From Bdellovibrionota bacterium (GTDB lineage: Bacteria; Bdellovibrionota; UBA1018; CAUJDS01), in contig CAUJDS010000081.1 of the NCBI GenBank assembly GCA_963169695.1, positions 1-59,263 on the forward strand: a stretch of 59,263 nt of DNA, read 5' to 3'. Both the position numbers and the translations under genes were made by a program. Positions 36,173 to 44,672 of this stretch are shown here, piece by piece; within the stretch, counting starts at the first letter, position 1; the number at the start of each line of letters is the position of its first letter. A model generated the notes under the pieces. The model made no database searches. It was not told the DNA's origin and was given only the letters and a program-made list of their open reading frames with translations.

Positions 36173-37012
36173 ATGAAGTCTTCACGATTTATCCCGCACC
36201 TTCTGCTTGCTTTTGCATTCCTATCTGAGGGCGCCTTTGCCACGTCGCAGCGTCCACCGGACGAACCCCCTGGACAAATTCCGACTGAACTTCAAAATAT
36301 TGGAATTGACGCCCAGCTTGGCAAAAAATTAAACCTGGAGAGCCACTTCTTCCGGGATGAAGCTGGAAATAAAGTTGGGCTGGCTAGTTTTTTTCATCAG
36401 AAGAAGCCTGTTATTTTGAACCTCGTCTATTACCAATGTCCTAGCCTATGCAACCTTCTATTGAACGGACTTTTGGAAGGATTGAAGAAGCTGTCTTGGA
36501 CGGTTGGAGAGCAGTTTGACATTGTTACTCTCAGCATCAATCCGCGCGAAACTCCAGAGCTGGCTCGTGCCAAGAAAGAAAACTACCTCAAAATGTACGG
36601 GCGCCCTGATGCCGCAAAGGGTTGGCATTTTCTAACCGGAGATGAAGCGAGCATTCAGTCTTTGGCGGCAGAATTGGGATTTAAGTATCGCTACGATGAG
36701 AAGCAAAAAGAATATGCGCATGCCGCCGGTATCTGGTTGGCAACTTCTGAAGGTTTGATTTCGCGCGTTCTTTATGGGATTCAATTTTTAGAAACAGATT
36801 TGCGTCTCGCGTTATTGGAAGCCGGACATGGTGATATCGGAACAATCGTTGATAGAGTATTATTGTTCTGTTACCGTTATGATCCTAAAGAGAAAAAATA
36901 TTCTTTGGGAATATTGCGTCTCATTCAGGCCGGTAGTGGGGTAATGCTTCTTGTTCTGGGAATCTACCTCCTTCTGTTTTGGAGACGGCAAGGGCGGGAA
37001 TCCGAACCGTAG
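36173..37012 (+). CDS. SCO1/SenC-family copper chaperone
   Basis: 279 residues: signal peptide (ending GAFAT), thioredoxin-fold domain with the copper-binding CPSLC (Cys89, Cys93) and the distal histidine in EYAHAAG near residue 183, and a C-terminal membrane helix (about residues 245-268) that many SCO proteins lack. It loads CuA of the oxidase subunit II encoded next. Confidence 0.92.
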   Translation: MKSSRFIPHLLLAFAFLSEGAFATSQRPPDEPPGQIPTELQNIGIDAQLGKKLNLESHFFRDEAGNKVGLASFFHQKKPVILNLVYYQCPSLCNLLLNGLLEGLKKLSWTVGEQFDIVTLSINPRETPELARAKKENYLKMYGRPDAAKGWHFLTGDEASIQSLAAELGFKYRYDEKQKEYAHAAGIWLATSEGLISRVLYGIQFLETDLRLALLEAGHGDIGTIVDRVLLFCYRYDPKEKKYSLGILRLIQAGSGVMLLVLGIYLLLFWRRQGRESEP

Positions 37013-37060
37013 TAGCTAAGTTTTGATTAGGTGTTGAAGTAGTTGAGGAGAAGTTAGGGC

Positions 37061-38050
37061 ATGAAGAATTTCCTGCATTCTGGAGCGTTGCCGGCCACAG
37101 GATCTGATGTCGCCGAACAGTGGAACCATCTCTATGATTTTTTGGTGGGAATGAGCTTTTTCTTCCTATTGATTGTCGTTGGCGCGATGTTGCTCTTTAT
37201 TTGGAAGTACCGCAACGCCAAGGAGTCTGATGTTGTTCCGATTAAAGACCATCACGCCTTAGAACTTTTTTGGACTTTGGTTCCTACGGCGCTGGTTATG
37301 GGTCTTTTTGTTTGGGGATACGTCGTCTATCGCGACATGATCGTAGCTCCGACGGACGCTGTTGAAATTCGTGTCATAGGAAAGCAGTGGCTTTGGAATT
37401 TTCAGTACCCCAATGGTGAAATCCTTACCAATAAGCTCATTGTGCCAGCCAATAAGCCGGTAAAACTTATTATGACCTCAGAAGATGTCCTGCATTCCTT
37501 CTTTATTCCTGCGATGCGAGTAAAGAAAGATGTCGTGCCGGGGATGTATTCTTCTATTTGGTTTAAGGCGCGAGAGTCAGGTAGGTACCAGGTATTCTGC
37601 GCAGAATATTGTGGCGCGGCGCATTCTGGAATGCTTGCCAGCATGTACGCTGTAGATCAAGACAACTGGGAAAGATTCCTCAGTGGTAGAAAACTCACCG
37701 TAGTATTGGATGAAGTGAAGGAGTCTCAAGCGGCTTCAAATGGGACAGGCGGGCGGCCGACTCTCGTTGAGCAAGGACAGATGCTGACCAAAACCAAGGG
37801 TTGCATCGCTTGCCACTCGGAGGATGGATCATCCCGAATCGGTCCAAGTTACAAAGGTGTTTTCGAGTCTGAAGTCGAGCTGACGGATGGTTCCAAAGTG
37901 ATTGCGGATGAAAATTACATCCGAGAATCTATAGAGTTTCCGTTGAAGAAAGTGGTGAAAGGATTTGCCCCTACGATGCCGTCTTTTAAAGGATTGATCA
38001 AAGAAGAAGAAATGAACGCAATCCTTGCGTACATCAAAAGTCTGAAGTGA
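37061..38050 (+). CDS. coxB: Cytochrome c oxidase subunit II fused to cytochrome c (caa3 type)
   Basis: 329 residues. Two membrane helices (about 27-48 and 68-90), a cupredoxin domain with the CuA ligands His145, Cys180, Cys184, His188 and Met191 ([12 protein letters not shown]), and a C-terminal cytochrome c domain with CIACH (248-252) and a likely axial Met in TMPSF. This is the caa3 arrangement, where the heme domain delivers electrons to CuA. GGAGAAGTTAGGG precedes the ATG. Confidence 0.96.
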   Translation: MKNFLHSGALPATGSDVAEQWNHLYDFLVGMSFFFLLIVVGAMLLFIWKYRNAKESDVVPIKDHHALELFWTLVPTALVMGLFVWGYVVYRDMIVAPTDAVEIRVIGKQWLWNFQYPNGEILTNKLIVPANKPVKLIMTSEDVLHSFFIPAMRVKKDVVPGMYSSIWFKARESGRYQVFCAEYCGAAHSGMLASMYAVDQDNWERFLSGRKLTVVLDEVKESQAASNGTGGRPTLVEQGQMLTKTKGCIACHSEDGSSRIGPSYKGVFESEVELTDGSKVIADENYIRESIEFPLKKVVKGFAPTMPSFKGLIKEEEMNAILAYIKSLK

Positions 38051-38063
38051 CGAGGTAGGATTT

Positions 38064-39674
38064 ATGTCTTCCGCTGCAACTGTCCCTGGTGAAAATTATC
38101 TCAATTGCGAAAAAGGACTTTGGTCCTGGCTCTCAACCTTAGATCATAAACGAATCGGCGTGATGTACCTCTTTACGGTGCTTTTTACGTTTCTGCTCGG
38201 GGGTATTTTTGCTCTTTTGGTTCGAATTGAGCTGATGTCGCCCGGAAGGACGATCGTCGACGCTGACACCTATAATAAGATGTTTACTTACCACGGTGTC
38301 ATTATGGTTTTCATGGTGGTGATCCCCATGATTCCAGCTGCCCTTGGAAACTTTATTCTGCCCATGCAGCTTGGGGCCAAGGATGTCGCCTTCCCACGGT
38401 TGAACCTTCTGTCCTACTATATCTTTGTGTTGGGTGCGCTGATCGCCGCTTCCACTCTCTTTTTGGGTGGACTTGATACGGGTTGGACGTTTTATACCCC
38501 TTACTCTTCACAATCAAGCACAGCGGTGACTTATGCCCTCTTGGGCGCTTTCGTAATGGGGTTTAGTTCTATTTTGACTGGATTGAATTTCATTGTGACC
38601 ATACATAAGTTGCGAGCACCGGGTCAGACTTGGATGCATTTGCCACTTTTTGTCTGGGCACTGTATGCAACTAGTATCATACAGGTCTTGGCTACTCCTG
38701 TCGTAGCCATCACGCTGTTCTTAGTGGTTTTGGAAAGAACCATGGGAATTGGAATCTTTGATCCAAAACTTGGAGGAGATCCTGTTCTCTTTCAGCATTT
38801 CTTTTGGTTTTATTCTCATCCAGCTGTTTACATTATGGCTCTGCCTGCTATGGGCGTTATCTCAGAGGTCATTCCCGTTTACTCAAGGAAGCCCATCTTT
38901 GGCTACCGAGCTATGGCCATTGCTATCTTTGGAATTGCACTGGTCGCCTTCTTGGTCTGGGGCCACCATATGTTTGTCAGCGGTCAATCAGAAGTAGCAA
39001 ACTTTGTATTTTCGTTATTGACCATGTTTGTGGCGGTTCCAACTGGAGTGAAGGTATTTAGTTGGGTGGCAACACTCTACAAAGGCTCCATTCGGCTGAC
39101 CGCAACCTTATTGTGGGCTGTTGGGTTTATTTTTATTTTCACGATTGGCGGTATGACTGGAATGTTTCTTGCGACCCTTGCAACGGATATTCACCTCACC
39201 GATACTTACTTTGTGGTCGCGCATTTTCATTATGTCATGGTTGGAGGAACGCTCTTTGGATTTATGGCGGGACTTCATCACTGGTTTCCGAAAATGTTTG
39301 GCCGGATGTATTGCGAGAGGTCTGCTCGTATTTCTTGGCTGCTCGTATTTTTGGGGTTTAACGTAACTTTTTTCCCGCAGTTTATTCTTGGCGCTCAGGG
39401 TATGCCGCGAAGGTATTACGACTACCTTCCAGAATTTACGACACTCAATCGTATTTCTACTTATGGATCCTGGCTGATTGGCTTAGGATTTCTCTGGTGT
39501 GCCGTGTATTTATTTCGTGCATTGCGAAGTGGCCCAAAGGCACCAGACAATCCTTGGCAAGCTCTTACGCTGGAGTGGGAGAGCTCTTCTCCGCCCACGT
39601 TTCACAATTTTGATCACAATCCCAGAGTGACCCATGGTCCTTATGACTACGGGCTGATTCGGAAGGAAGTGTAG
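38064..39674 (+). CDS. coxA: Cytochrome c oxidase subunit I (A2-type heme-copper oxidase)
   Basis: 536 residues, twelve membrane helices. Heme a ligand in [10 protein letters not shown] (His77), CuB His252 and the cross-linked Tyr256 in YSHPAVY, the CuB pair in WGHHMF, and heme ligands in VAHFHYVM. Helix VI has YSHPAVY in place of GHPEVY: the D-channel glutamate of A1 oxidases is absent and the Tyr-Ser motif of the A2 subfamily is present. It reduces oxygen and pumps protons. Confidence 0.96.
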   Translation: MSSAATVPGENYLNCEKGLWSWLSTLDHKRIGVMYLFTVLFTFLLGGIFALLVRIELMSPGRTIVDADTYNKMFTYHGVIMVFMVVIPMIPAALGNFILPMQLGAKDVAFPRLNLLSYYIFVLGALIAASTLFLGGLDTGWTFYTPYSSQSSTAVTYALLGAFVMGFSSILTGLNFIVTIHKLRAPGQTWMHLPLFVWALYATSIIQVLATPVVAITLFLVVLERTMGIGIFDPKLGGDPVLFQHFFWFYSHPAVYIMALPAMGVISEVIPVYSRKPIFGYRAMAIAIFGIALVAFLVWGHHMFVSGQSEVANFVFSLLTMFVAVPTGVKVFSWVATLYKGSIRLTATLLWAVGFIFIFTIGGMTGMFLATLATDIHLTDTYFVVAHFHYVMVGGTLFGFMAGLHHWFPKMFGRMYCERSARISWLLVFLGFNVTFFPQFILGAQGMPRRYYDYLPEFTTLNRISTYGSWLIGLGFLWCAVYLFRALRSGPKAPDNPWQALTLEWESSSPPTFHNFDHNPRVTHGPYDYGLIRKEV

Positions 39675-39677
39675 TCC

Positions 39678-40343
39678 ATGGCTCACCCAACAACAGAACA
39701 CCACTACGCCCATCATTTTGAGAGTGCGGAGCACGAGTTTGAATCGTGCAAGCAGGGAATGTGGCTCTTCCTGATGCAGGAAGTCCTATTCTTCAGTGCT
39801 CTCTTTGTGGCCTACGCAGTGTTTCGGATGTTTTTTCCTGAGGCCTACCATCAAGCGCACCATGCTCTGGATTGGAGAATGGGCGGACTCAATACGCTGA
39901 TTCTCATTTGCAGTAGTTTTACGATGGCGCTGGCTGTGAATGCTGCGCAGAGGGGCCTGCGCGAGCGGACGGTTTGGCAGTTGGCTTTTACTTTGATTTT
40001 GGCCACTGGGTTTCTGGTAGTGAAGTATTTTGAATACTCCCACAAGTTTCATGTTGGAATTTTGCCGGCGAAGTACTTTCATGTGGCGGAATTGATTGGT
40101 CCGGGCAAGGAATTTACGGACCCCAACGTACCAATCTTTTTCTCGCTCTATTTTACATTGACTGGGTTGCACGGACTCCATGTTTTGATCGGTATGGGAG
40201 TGATCTTTTGGATCCTTCTCCGAGCGGCGCGCGGAGAGTTCAGCCCTGGCTACTATACTCCGGTAGAGATGGTGGGGCTCTATTGGCACTTTGTAGACTT
40301 GGTTTGGATTTATCTATTCCCGCTTCTGTATCTCATTAGTTAG
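39678..40343 (+). CDS. coxC: Cytochrome c oxidase subunit III
   Basis: 221 residues with about five membrane helices. Typical pieces are KQGMWLFLMQEVLFFSALF near residue 25, YFTLTGLHGLHVLIGMG near residue 155 and EMVGLYWHFVDLVWIYLFPLLYL at the C-terminus. The N-terminus is histidine-rich. Three bases separate it from coxA. Confidence 0.95.
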   Translation: MAHPTTEHHYAHHFESAEHEFESCKQGMWLFLMQEVLFFSALFVAYAVFRMFFPEAYHQAHHALDWRMGGLNTLILICSSFTMALAVNAAQRGLRERTVWQLAFTLILATGFLVVKYFEYSHKFHVGILPAKYFHVAELIGPGKEFTDPNVPIFFSLYFTLTGLHGLHVLIGMGVIFWILLRAARGEFSPGYYTPVEMVGLYWHFVDLVWIYLFPLLYLIS

Positions 40344-40356
40344 AGGAAGGTTTTTC

Positions 40357-41121
40357 ATGTCGAATCACGAAGGCAGTCATCACCATTTCATCCTTCCCGT
40401 AAAGACCGGGACTTTCATTTGGATCACTTTGATGGTTCTTACGGTGATTACCGTTTGGATTGCTCAGTTCAATTTCGGAGCCCTGAATTTTGCAATTGCG
40501 ATGTTAGTGGCGACGATCAAAGCCAGCTTAGTCGCGATGTTCTTTATGGGGTTGAAGTACGACAAGCTTGAAAATCGCGTTATCTTTATCGCGTCACTGA
40601 TTTTCTTTGCGATTTTTATGGTTTTGACCTTTTCGGATTTGGCTTTTCGAGGTGCGTTTCGCGTCCAGCAGCCATTTTTTGCAGAGTCAGGTTCACAGCC
40701 AAAGTTTGCGAATCCCTGGAAGGTGACTCCCGAGTTGCTGGCGCATGGTAAAGCGGTGTTCGAAACCAATTGCGTGACTTGTCATGGCGCTCAAGGAAAG
40801 GGTGATGGACCTGCTGGTTCGGCCTTCAATCCGAGACCAAGGAATTTCACTGAGGAGCCAGGTTGGAAGAATGGACGAAAGCCAACCCAGATTTTTGCCA
40901 CCCTAAAGAATGGTCTAGGGAGTATGCCTTCTTTTGCAAGCCTGCCCTTGGATGACCGTTGGGGCGTGGTGCATTATGTTGCTTCTCTGGGGCCAAATAC
41001 TACGGTCGTAACTGACGCAGATCTCAAGTCAGTCGGGGTCGACCCATCTGGAGCGGTGAGTGCGGCTGCAAAGACGCTACCCATTGATTTTGCCATCGAG
41101 CGAATGGCAACCGGGAATTAA
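40357..41121 (+). CDS. Cytochrome c oxidase subunit IV fused to a cytochrome c domain
   Basis: 254 residues. The first 100 hold a prokaryotic subunit IV-like membrane part with three helices (about residues 19-35, 42-64, 74-92). A linker and a class I cytochrome c domain follow, with CVTCH (139-143), CHGAQGKGDGP and a likely axial Met in SMPSFA. In most caa3 operons subunit IV is a small three-helix protein, so this is a fusion that adds a second heme c to the oxidase. Its stop overlaps the convergent lipoprotein gene by four bases. Confidence 0.9.
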   Translation: MSNHEGSHHHFILPVKTGTFIWITLMVLTVITVWIAQFNFGALNFAIAMLVATIKASLVAMFFMGLKYDKLENRVIFIASLIFFAIFMVLTFSDLAFRGAFRVQQPFFAESGSQPKFANPWKVTPELLAHGKAVFETNCVTCHGAQGKGDGPAGSAFNPRPRNFTEEPGWKNGRKPTQIFATLKNGLGSMPSFASLPLDDRWGVVHYVASLGPNTTVVTDADLKSVGVDPSGAVSAAAKTLPIDFAIERMATGN

Positions 41122-42137
41122 ACCCCGATTCCACCGCTGCCGCAACCGATTCCCGTGCAGGTTTCGCCGCCGTGAGTGCCGACCGTTCCGGTGCTACTGC
41201 CGCCATTGCTACATGGATTGCCTGGGTCGTGAGCTGGGCGAGTGTAGTTATTTGAGTTGAGGGGCTTCCATCCTCTTTGTTGCATGCCGATGTAGGTAGG
41301 CATTGGGAGTGGAGGATTATGAGATGAATCATGAAACTCACCCGTGCCGAACCTGCCGCAAGCCTCATCATTATAGAAAGCTGGGTTCTGAATTTCGGAT
41401 TCAGGAACTTGTCGCCACATCAATTGAAGAGCGATGTGGTAGCGAGGTCCTTGGAAGTACTGAACGCGAGCTGGAATTCGAGTTGATCCATCCAGATATA
41501 CGGCGTTTGATCCGCAGGCAAATTTTGGGGGATGGACAAACGGATCTGAAATTGCAGTGGCGAGACCATGTCCATCGGTGTCAAGATCTACGATGACACC
41601 ATCATCAGATACGATACCGAACTGGTAATATCCGGCTTGGTCAACCTGCGATAATTTGATCTGGGTTTCGAGCTTGAGTCCAAAGTACTCATAGAGGTTT
41701 TCGCCTGTAGGTGTTTTGACAAAATTGCCTTCTTGAGTTTCGAATCCTCGGTCAAAGGGGCGAGTTGGTACGTTTAAGTCATTCATATAGACCGTCGCGC
41801 CAATTCGGATTCCGTTTTGTATCAAAAAATCCACAGGTGTGGAGAAGGGATTAGGAAGAGAAGTACGAAGGGCTTCGGAGAAGTAATAGAGTTCTCCACG
41901 AATACCACTGCTTGCCTGACCATTTCCGCCACTACCACCTAGGGGGTCGCAAACCACGGGGTCATCGCTGATTTCGACAGGCGCAGGCTCAACGGAGGAT
42001 CCCTGAATTTCTGAATTTGCTGTGAGATTGATGTCGGTGTGAACAACCTGGAGCTTACCATCTTGGTCCATTGAAACTTCACAACCGGCAGATCCGATGG
42101 TGAGTAAAAGCCCTGCTGTTAGTAGTAGTCTTTTCAT
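41118..42137 (-). CDS. Lipoprotein with PA14-like domain and Cys/Gly-rich tail
   Basis: 339 residues. Lipobox ends at Cys19 (IGSAGC). The central part (about residues 75-255) resembles a PA14 beta-barrel: GYYQFGIVSDDGVIVDLD with the SDDG turn, and HIALQLMWRQVP. PA14 domains usually bind carbohydrate. The last 40 residues are rich in Cys, Gly, Ser and Thr (CSNGGSSTG, CTGIGCGSGGIG). It is convergent with the oxidase operon. Confidence 0.75.
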   Translation of the reverse strand: MKRLLLTAGLLLTIGSAGCEVSMDQDGKLQVVHTDINLTANSEIQGSSVEPAPVEISDDPVVCDPLGGSGGNGQASSGIRGELYYFSEALRTSLPNPFSTPVDFLIQNGIRIGATVYMNDLNVPTRPFDRGFETQEGNFVKTPTGENLYEYFGLKLETQIKLSQVDQAGYYQFGIVSDDGVIVDLDTDGHGLATAISDPFVHPPKFACGSNAVYLDGSTRIPARVQYFQGPRYHIALQLMWRQVPESEIQNPAFYNDEACGRFGTGEFHDSSHNPPLPMPTYIGMQQRGWKPLNSNNYTRPAHDPGNPCSNGGSSTGTVGTHGGETCTGIGCGSGGIGV

Positions 42138-42176
42138 GGCCAGGTCCTCTCAGTGAGTCTCAAAAATTAACAGAGA

Positions 42177-42205
42177 TTCACAATATGAAGTTAGTTTAAC
42201 ATAAT
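42177..42205 (+). promoter_or_regulatory. Candidate sigma70-type promoter of the penicillin-acylase-family gene
   Basis: TTCACA (42177-42182) and CATAAT (42200-42205) are 17 bases apart; each box matches five of six consensus bases. Transcription would start near 42212, about 58 bases before the ATG at 42270. Confidence 0.5.
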
Positions 42206-42269
42206 GCGTCACGACTGCAAAGCAATAATAGTCATTTAAAGTCAACGAGTTATGTGAGATCTGTGCCCC

Positions 42270-44672
42270 ATGCGTCTCAAAACACCTCGTAAATGGGTCC
42301 TTTTATTGGCATCTCTTTTTCTGGTCCTTGTCCTGGCTGGCGTGCTGGGCGCTTACTGGTATTCACGAGCTGGGAGCAACACGTTGGTGAAGCCTGGTAG
42401 TGGAGGCATGATAGCTGGATTATCGGGGGAAGTAAGGATCGACCAAGATGCCAAGGGCATTCCCACCATTCGGAGCCAATCGACCCTGGACGCCTATCGA
42501 GCCCAGGGATGGATCGTGGCGCGAGATCGATTTTTTCAGATGGATCTTATGAGGCGCGCTACTTCTGGGCGGCTTTCGGAAATCCTTGGGTCCGGCCTAG
42601 TTTCTCTTGATCGATTGCATCGATGGGCGCGATTTCAGTTCATAGCGGAAAAGGCGGAGCAATCTCTGGATCCAGCCGTTCGTGAAGAAATGCTGGCTTA
42701 CGCGGATGGAGTCAATGCCTTCCTACAAAAGCACCCAGAAACTTTTGAGTCCAAAATCTTAGGCTACCACCCCGAGCCTTGGAAGCCCTCAGATTCTATT
42801 TTAGTAGCGCTCTCTCTTTTTGAACAGCTGGACTTCTTCACGCAATATGGAGCCGAGCGGATTCGAACCCTGGCTTCTGAAAAGCGTGCCCCGTCCGTAC
42901 TTTCGTTTTTGTTTTCGGATTTTGGATACCTAGACAGTCCTCAATTTCCAGATGCAGTACCGGGATCTTTGCCTCTGATTCCTGGCCCCGAAATCTTGGA
43001 TATTCGGAAAGAAAAAATGGATCTCCCAGACCCAAGTTTTGCAAGTCTAGATCACCAACCTGTTTTTGGAAGCAATGCCTGGGCCCTGTCAGGGAAGAAG
43101 ACTCAGTCAGGAAATCCGATCCTGGCGGGTGATCCACATTTAGCAATGATGCTTCCAAGTGTCTGGTATCGAATAAAGCTTGTGTCACCCGATTTTCAAG
43201 TAACGGGAGTTGCCATACCTGGAATGCCTGGAATTGTCATTGGACACTCAGACTTTGCAGCATGGACTTTTACGACCGCTTCGGGAGATTCGCTGGACCT
43301 GGTTGAATTAACGGATCGAGACAAGATTGAAAAATTCAAAGAGACTTTACCGGTTCGATTTGGAAAAGACGTAGAATATGAGCACGAGTGGTCGGAGTAC
43401 GGACCGGTCTACCAGGAAATCAACCAAAGAAAATTCGCCCTCAAGTGGGTTGCATTGGATCCCAATGTTTTGAGTAAAATGTCCGTGACGCCCCTAATGA
43501 AAGCTCGAAGCCATTCAGCCTTCAAGGACGCCATGCGCGGTTGGACAGGACCTATTCAGAATTTAATCTATACAACCCAAGAGGGTGATTTTGGTTGGCA
43601 GGTAGTGGGTGTTTTTCCAAAGCGCGTGGGAATCGACGGCAAACAGGCCTTTGTCTGGGATGAGCAGCACCGTTGGGACGGCTATCAGGCGAGCTCGGAT
43701 TTACCCGGCGTAGAGAACCCGTCCTCCGGTGTAGTAGCAAATGCCAATCAGCGAATGATTTCAAACGATTCCCCCATGAAAGACTGGTTCAATAATTATC
43801 CTGGGCCATCGCGCGGGTTTCGAATCCGAGAGGTCTTGGCCGAAAAAAATGATTGGACTTTGGAATCGATGAACACTTTGCAACTCGATCGCAAGAACCA
43901 TGAGTTTGATCTCTACTATCAAATTTTGACCGAAGCCCTTCAAGACGCAGAAGCGTTTTCGAAGCAAGGAATGGCTGACGCCCAATGGCTTGATGAGATT
44001 CGAAAGTTGCTTACCTCATGGAAAGGAGAAGTGGCCCTTGACCTGCCATCCTATGTCTTGATTCGAAAATTCAGAACGCTTTTGGTTCATTCACTTCTCA
44101 GTCCTATCCTTGGGATTGCAGTGCATAAGGATCCACTTCTGGATCGCGATACGTGGGGAATGTTTGATTGGTTCAATCCGTCACCGGCATTGCGGGCGCT
44201 CTGGTTGCAAAAACCTCTTCATCTTTTAACGCCTCCGTTTACGAGTTACCCCGAATTAGTTTTAAAGACTGCAGTGAAGGCAGCTAAGGCTTTGGCAGAT
44301 CAGCCCGAGGATTTAGAGACTCAGAACTGGGGAGATCATAATCGAGTGCAGATTGGGCATGCTTTTTCAAAGATTCTACCTGATTTTTTGGCAGGGGGCT
44401 TTCGAGTTCCAATCACTGGGTTTGACGGGGATCATTGGTCGCCCAAAGTCGGCGTGGAGTACAAAGGCTTTTTTCACTCCGCATCGATTCGGTGGGGATT
44501 TGAACAAGGAAAAGAAGAAATGGGAAAAGGCTACCTGCAGTTTCCAGGCGGACAATCCGGGCACTACCTGTCTTCTCACTTTAAAGATCAATACGATGGT
44601 TGGCTTCGCGGATCCATCGATCAATTAGAGCCCGGCAAAGCTGTGGTCGAGGACGTCCTTACGAATCGATAA
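42270..44672 (+). CDS. Penicillin acylase family protein (Ntn hydrolase)
   Basis: 800 residues, membrane-anchored or secreted through an N-terminal hydrophobic segment (residues 9-30). The alpha-chain part has RDRFFQMDLMRR near residue 85. The autoprocessing site is FGSNAWALSG, with Ser268 expected to become the N-terminal nucleophile of the beta chain, followed by DPHL and the oxyanion-region GMPGIVIGHSDFAAW. Family members cleave amides such as beta-lactam side chains and acyl-homoserine lactones; the substrate here is unknown. The 3' end overlaps the convergent MFS gene by 14 bases. Confidence 0.92.
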   Translation: MRLKTPRKWVLLLASLFLVLVLAGVLGAYWYSRAGSNTLVKPGSGGMIAGLSGEVRIDQDAKGIPTIRSQSTLDAYRAQGWIVARDRFFQMDLMRRATSGRLSEILGSGLVSLDRLHRWARFQFIAEKAEQSLDPAVREEMLAYADGVNAFLQKHPETFESKILGYHPEPWKPSDSILVALSLFEQLDFFTQYGAERIRTLASEKRAPSVLSFLFSDFGYLDSPQFPDAVPGSLPLIPGPEILDIRKEKMDLPDPSFASLDHQPVFGSNAWALSGKKTQSGNPILAGDPHLAMMLPSVWYRIKLVSPDFQVTGVAIPGMPGIVIGHSDFAAWTFTTASGDSLDLVELTDRDKIEKFKETLPVRFGKDVEYEHEWSEYGPVYQEINQRKFALKWVALDPNVLSKMSVTPLMKARSHSAFKDAMRGWTGPIQNLIYTTQEGDFGWQVVGVFPKRVGIDGKQAFVWDEQHRWDGYQASSDLPGVENPSSGVVANANQRMISNDSPMKDWFNNYPGPSRGFRIREVLAEKNDWTLESMNTLQLDRKNHEFDLYYQILTEALQDAEAFSKQGMADAQWLDEIRKLLTSWKGEVALDLPSYVLIRKFRTLLVHSLLSPILGIAVHKDPLLDRDTWGMFDWFNPSPALRALWLQKPLHLLTPPFTSYPELVLKTAVKAAKALADQPEDLETQNWGDHNRVQIGHAFSKILPDFLAGGFRVPITGFDGDHWSPKVGVEYKGFFHSASIRWGFEQGKEEMGKGYLQFPGGQSGHYLSSHFKDQYDGWLRGSIDQLEPGKAVVEDVLTNR

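Noticed and set aside
41060-41260. Cys/Arg-rich open frame on the plus strand
   Set aside because: It lies antisense to the Cys/Gly-rich tail of the PA14-like lipoprotein gene; its odd composition is a mirror of that tail, and it has no ribosome binding site.
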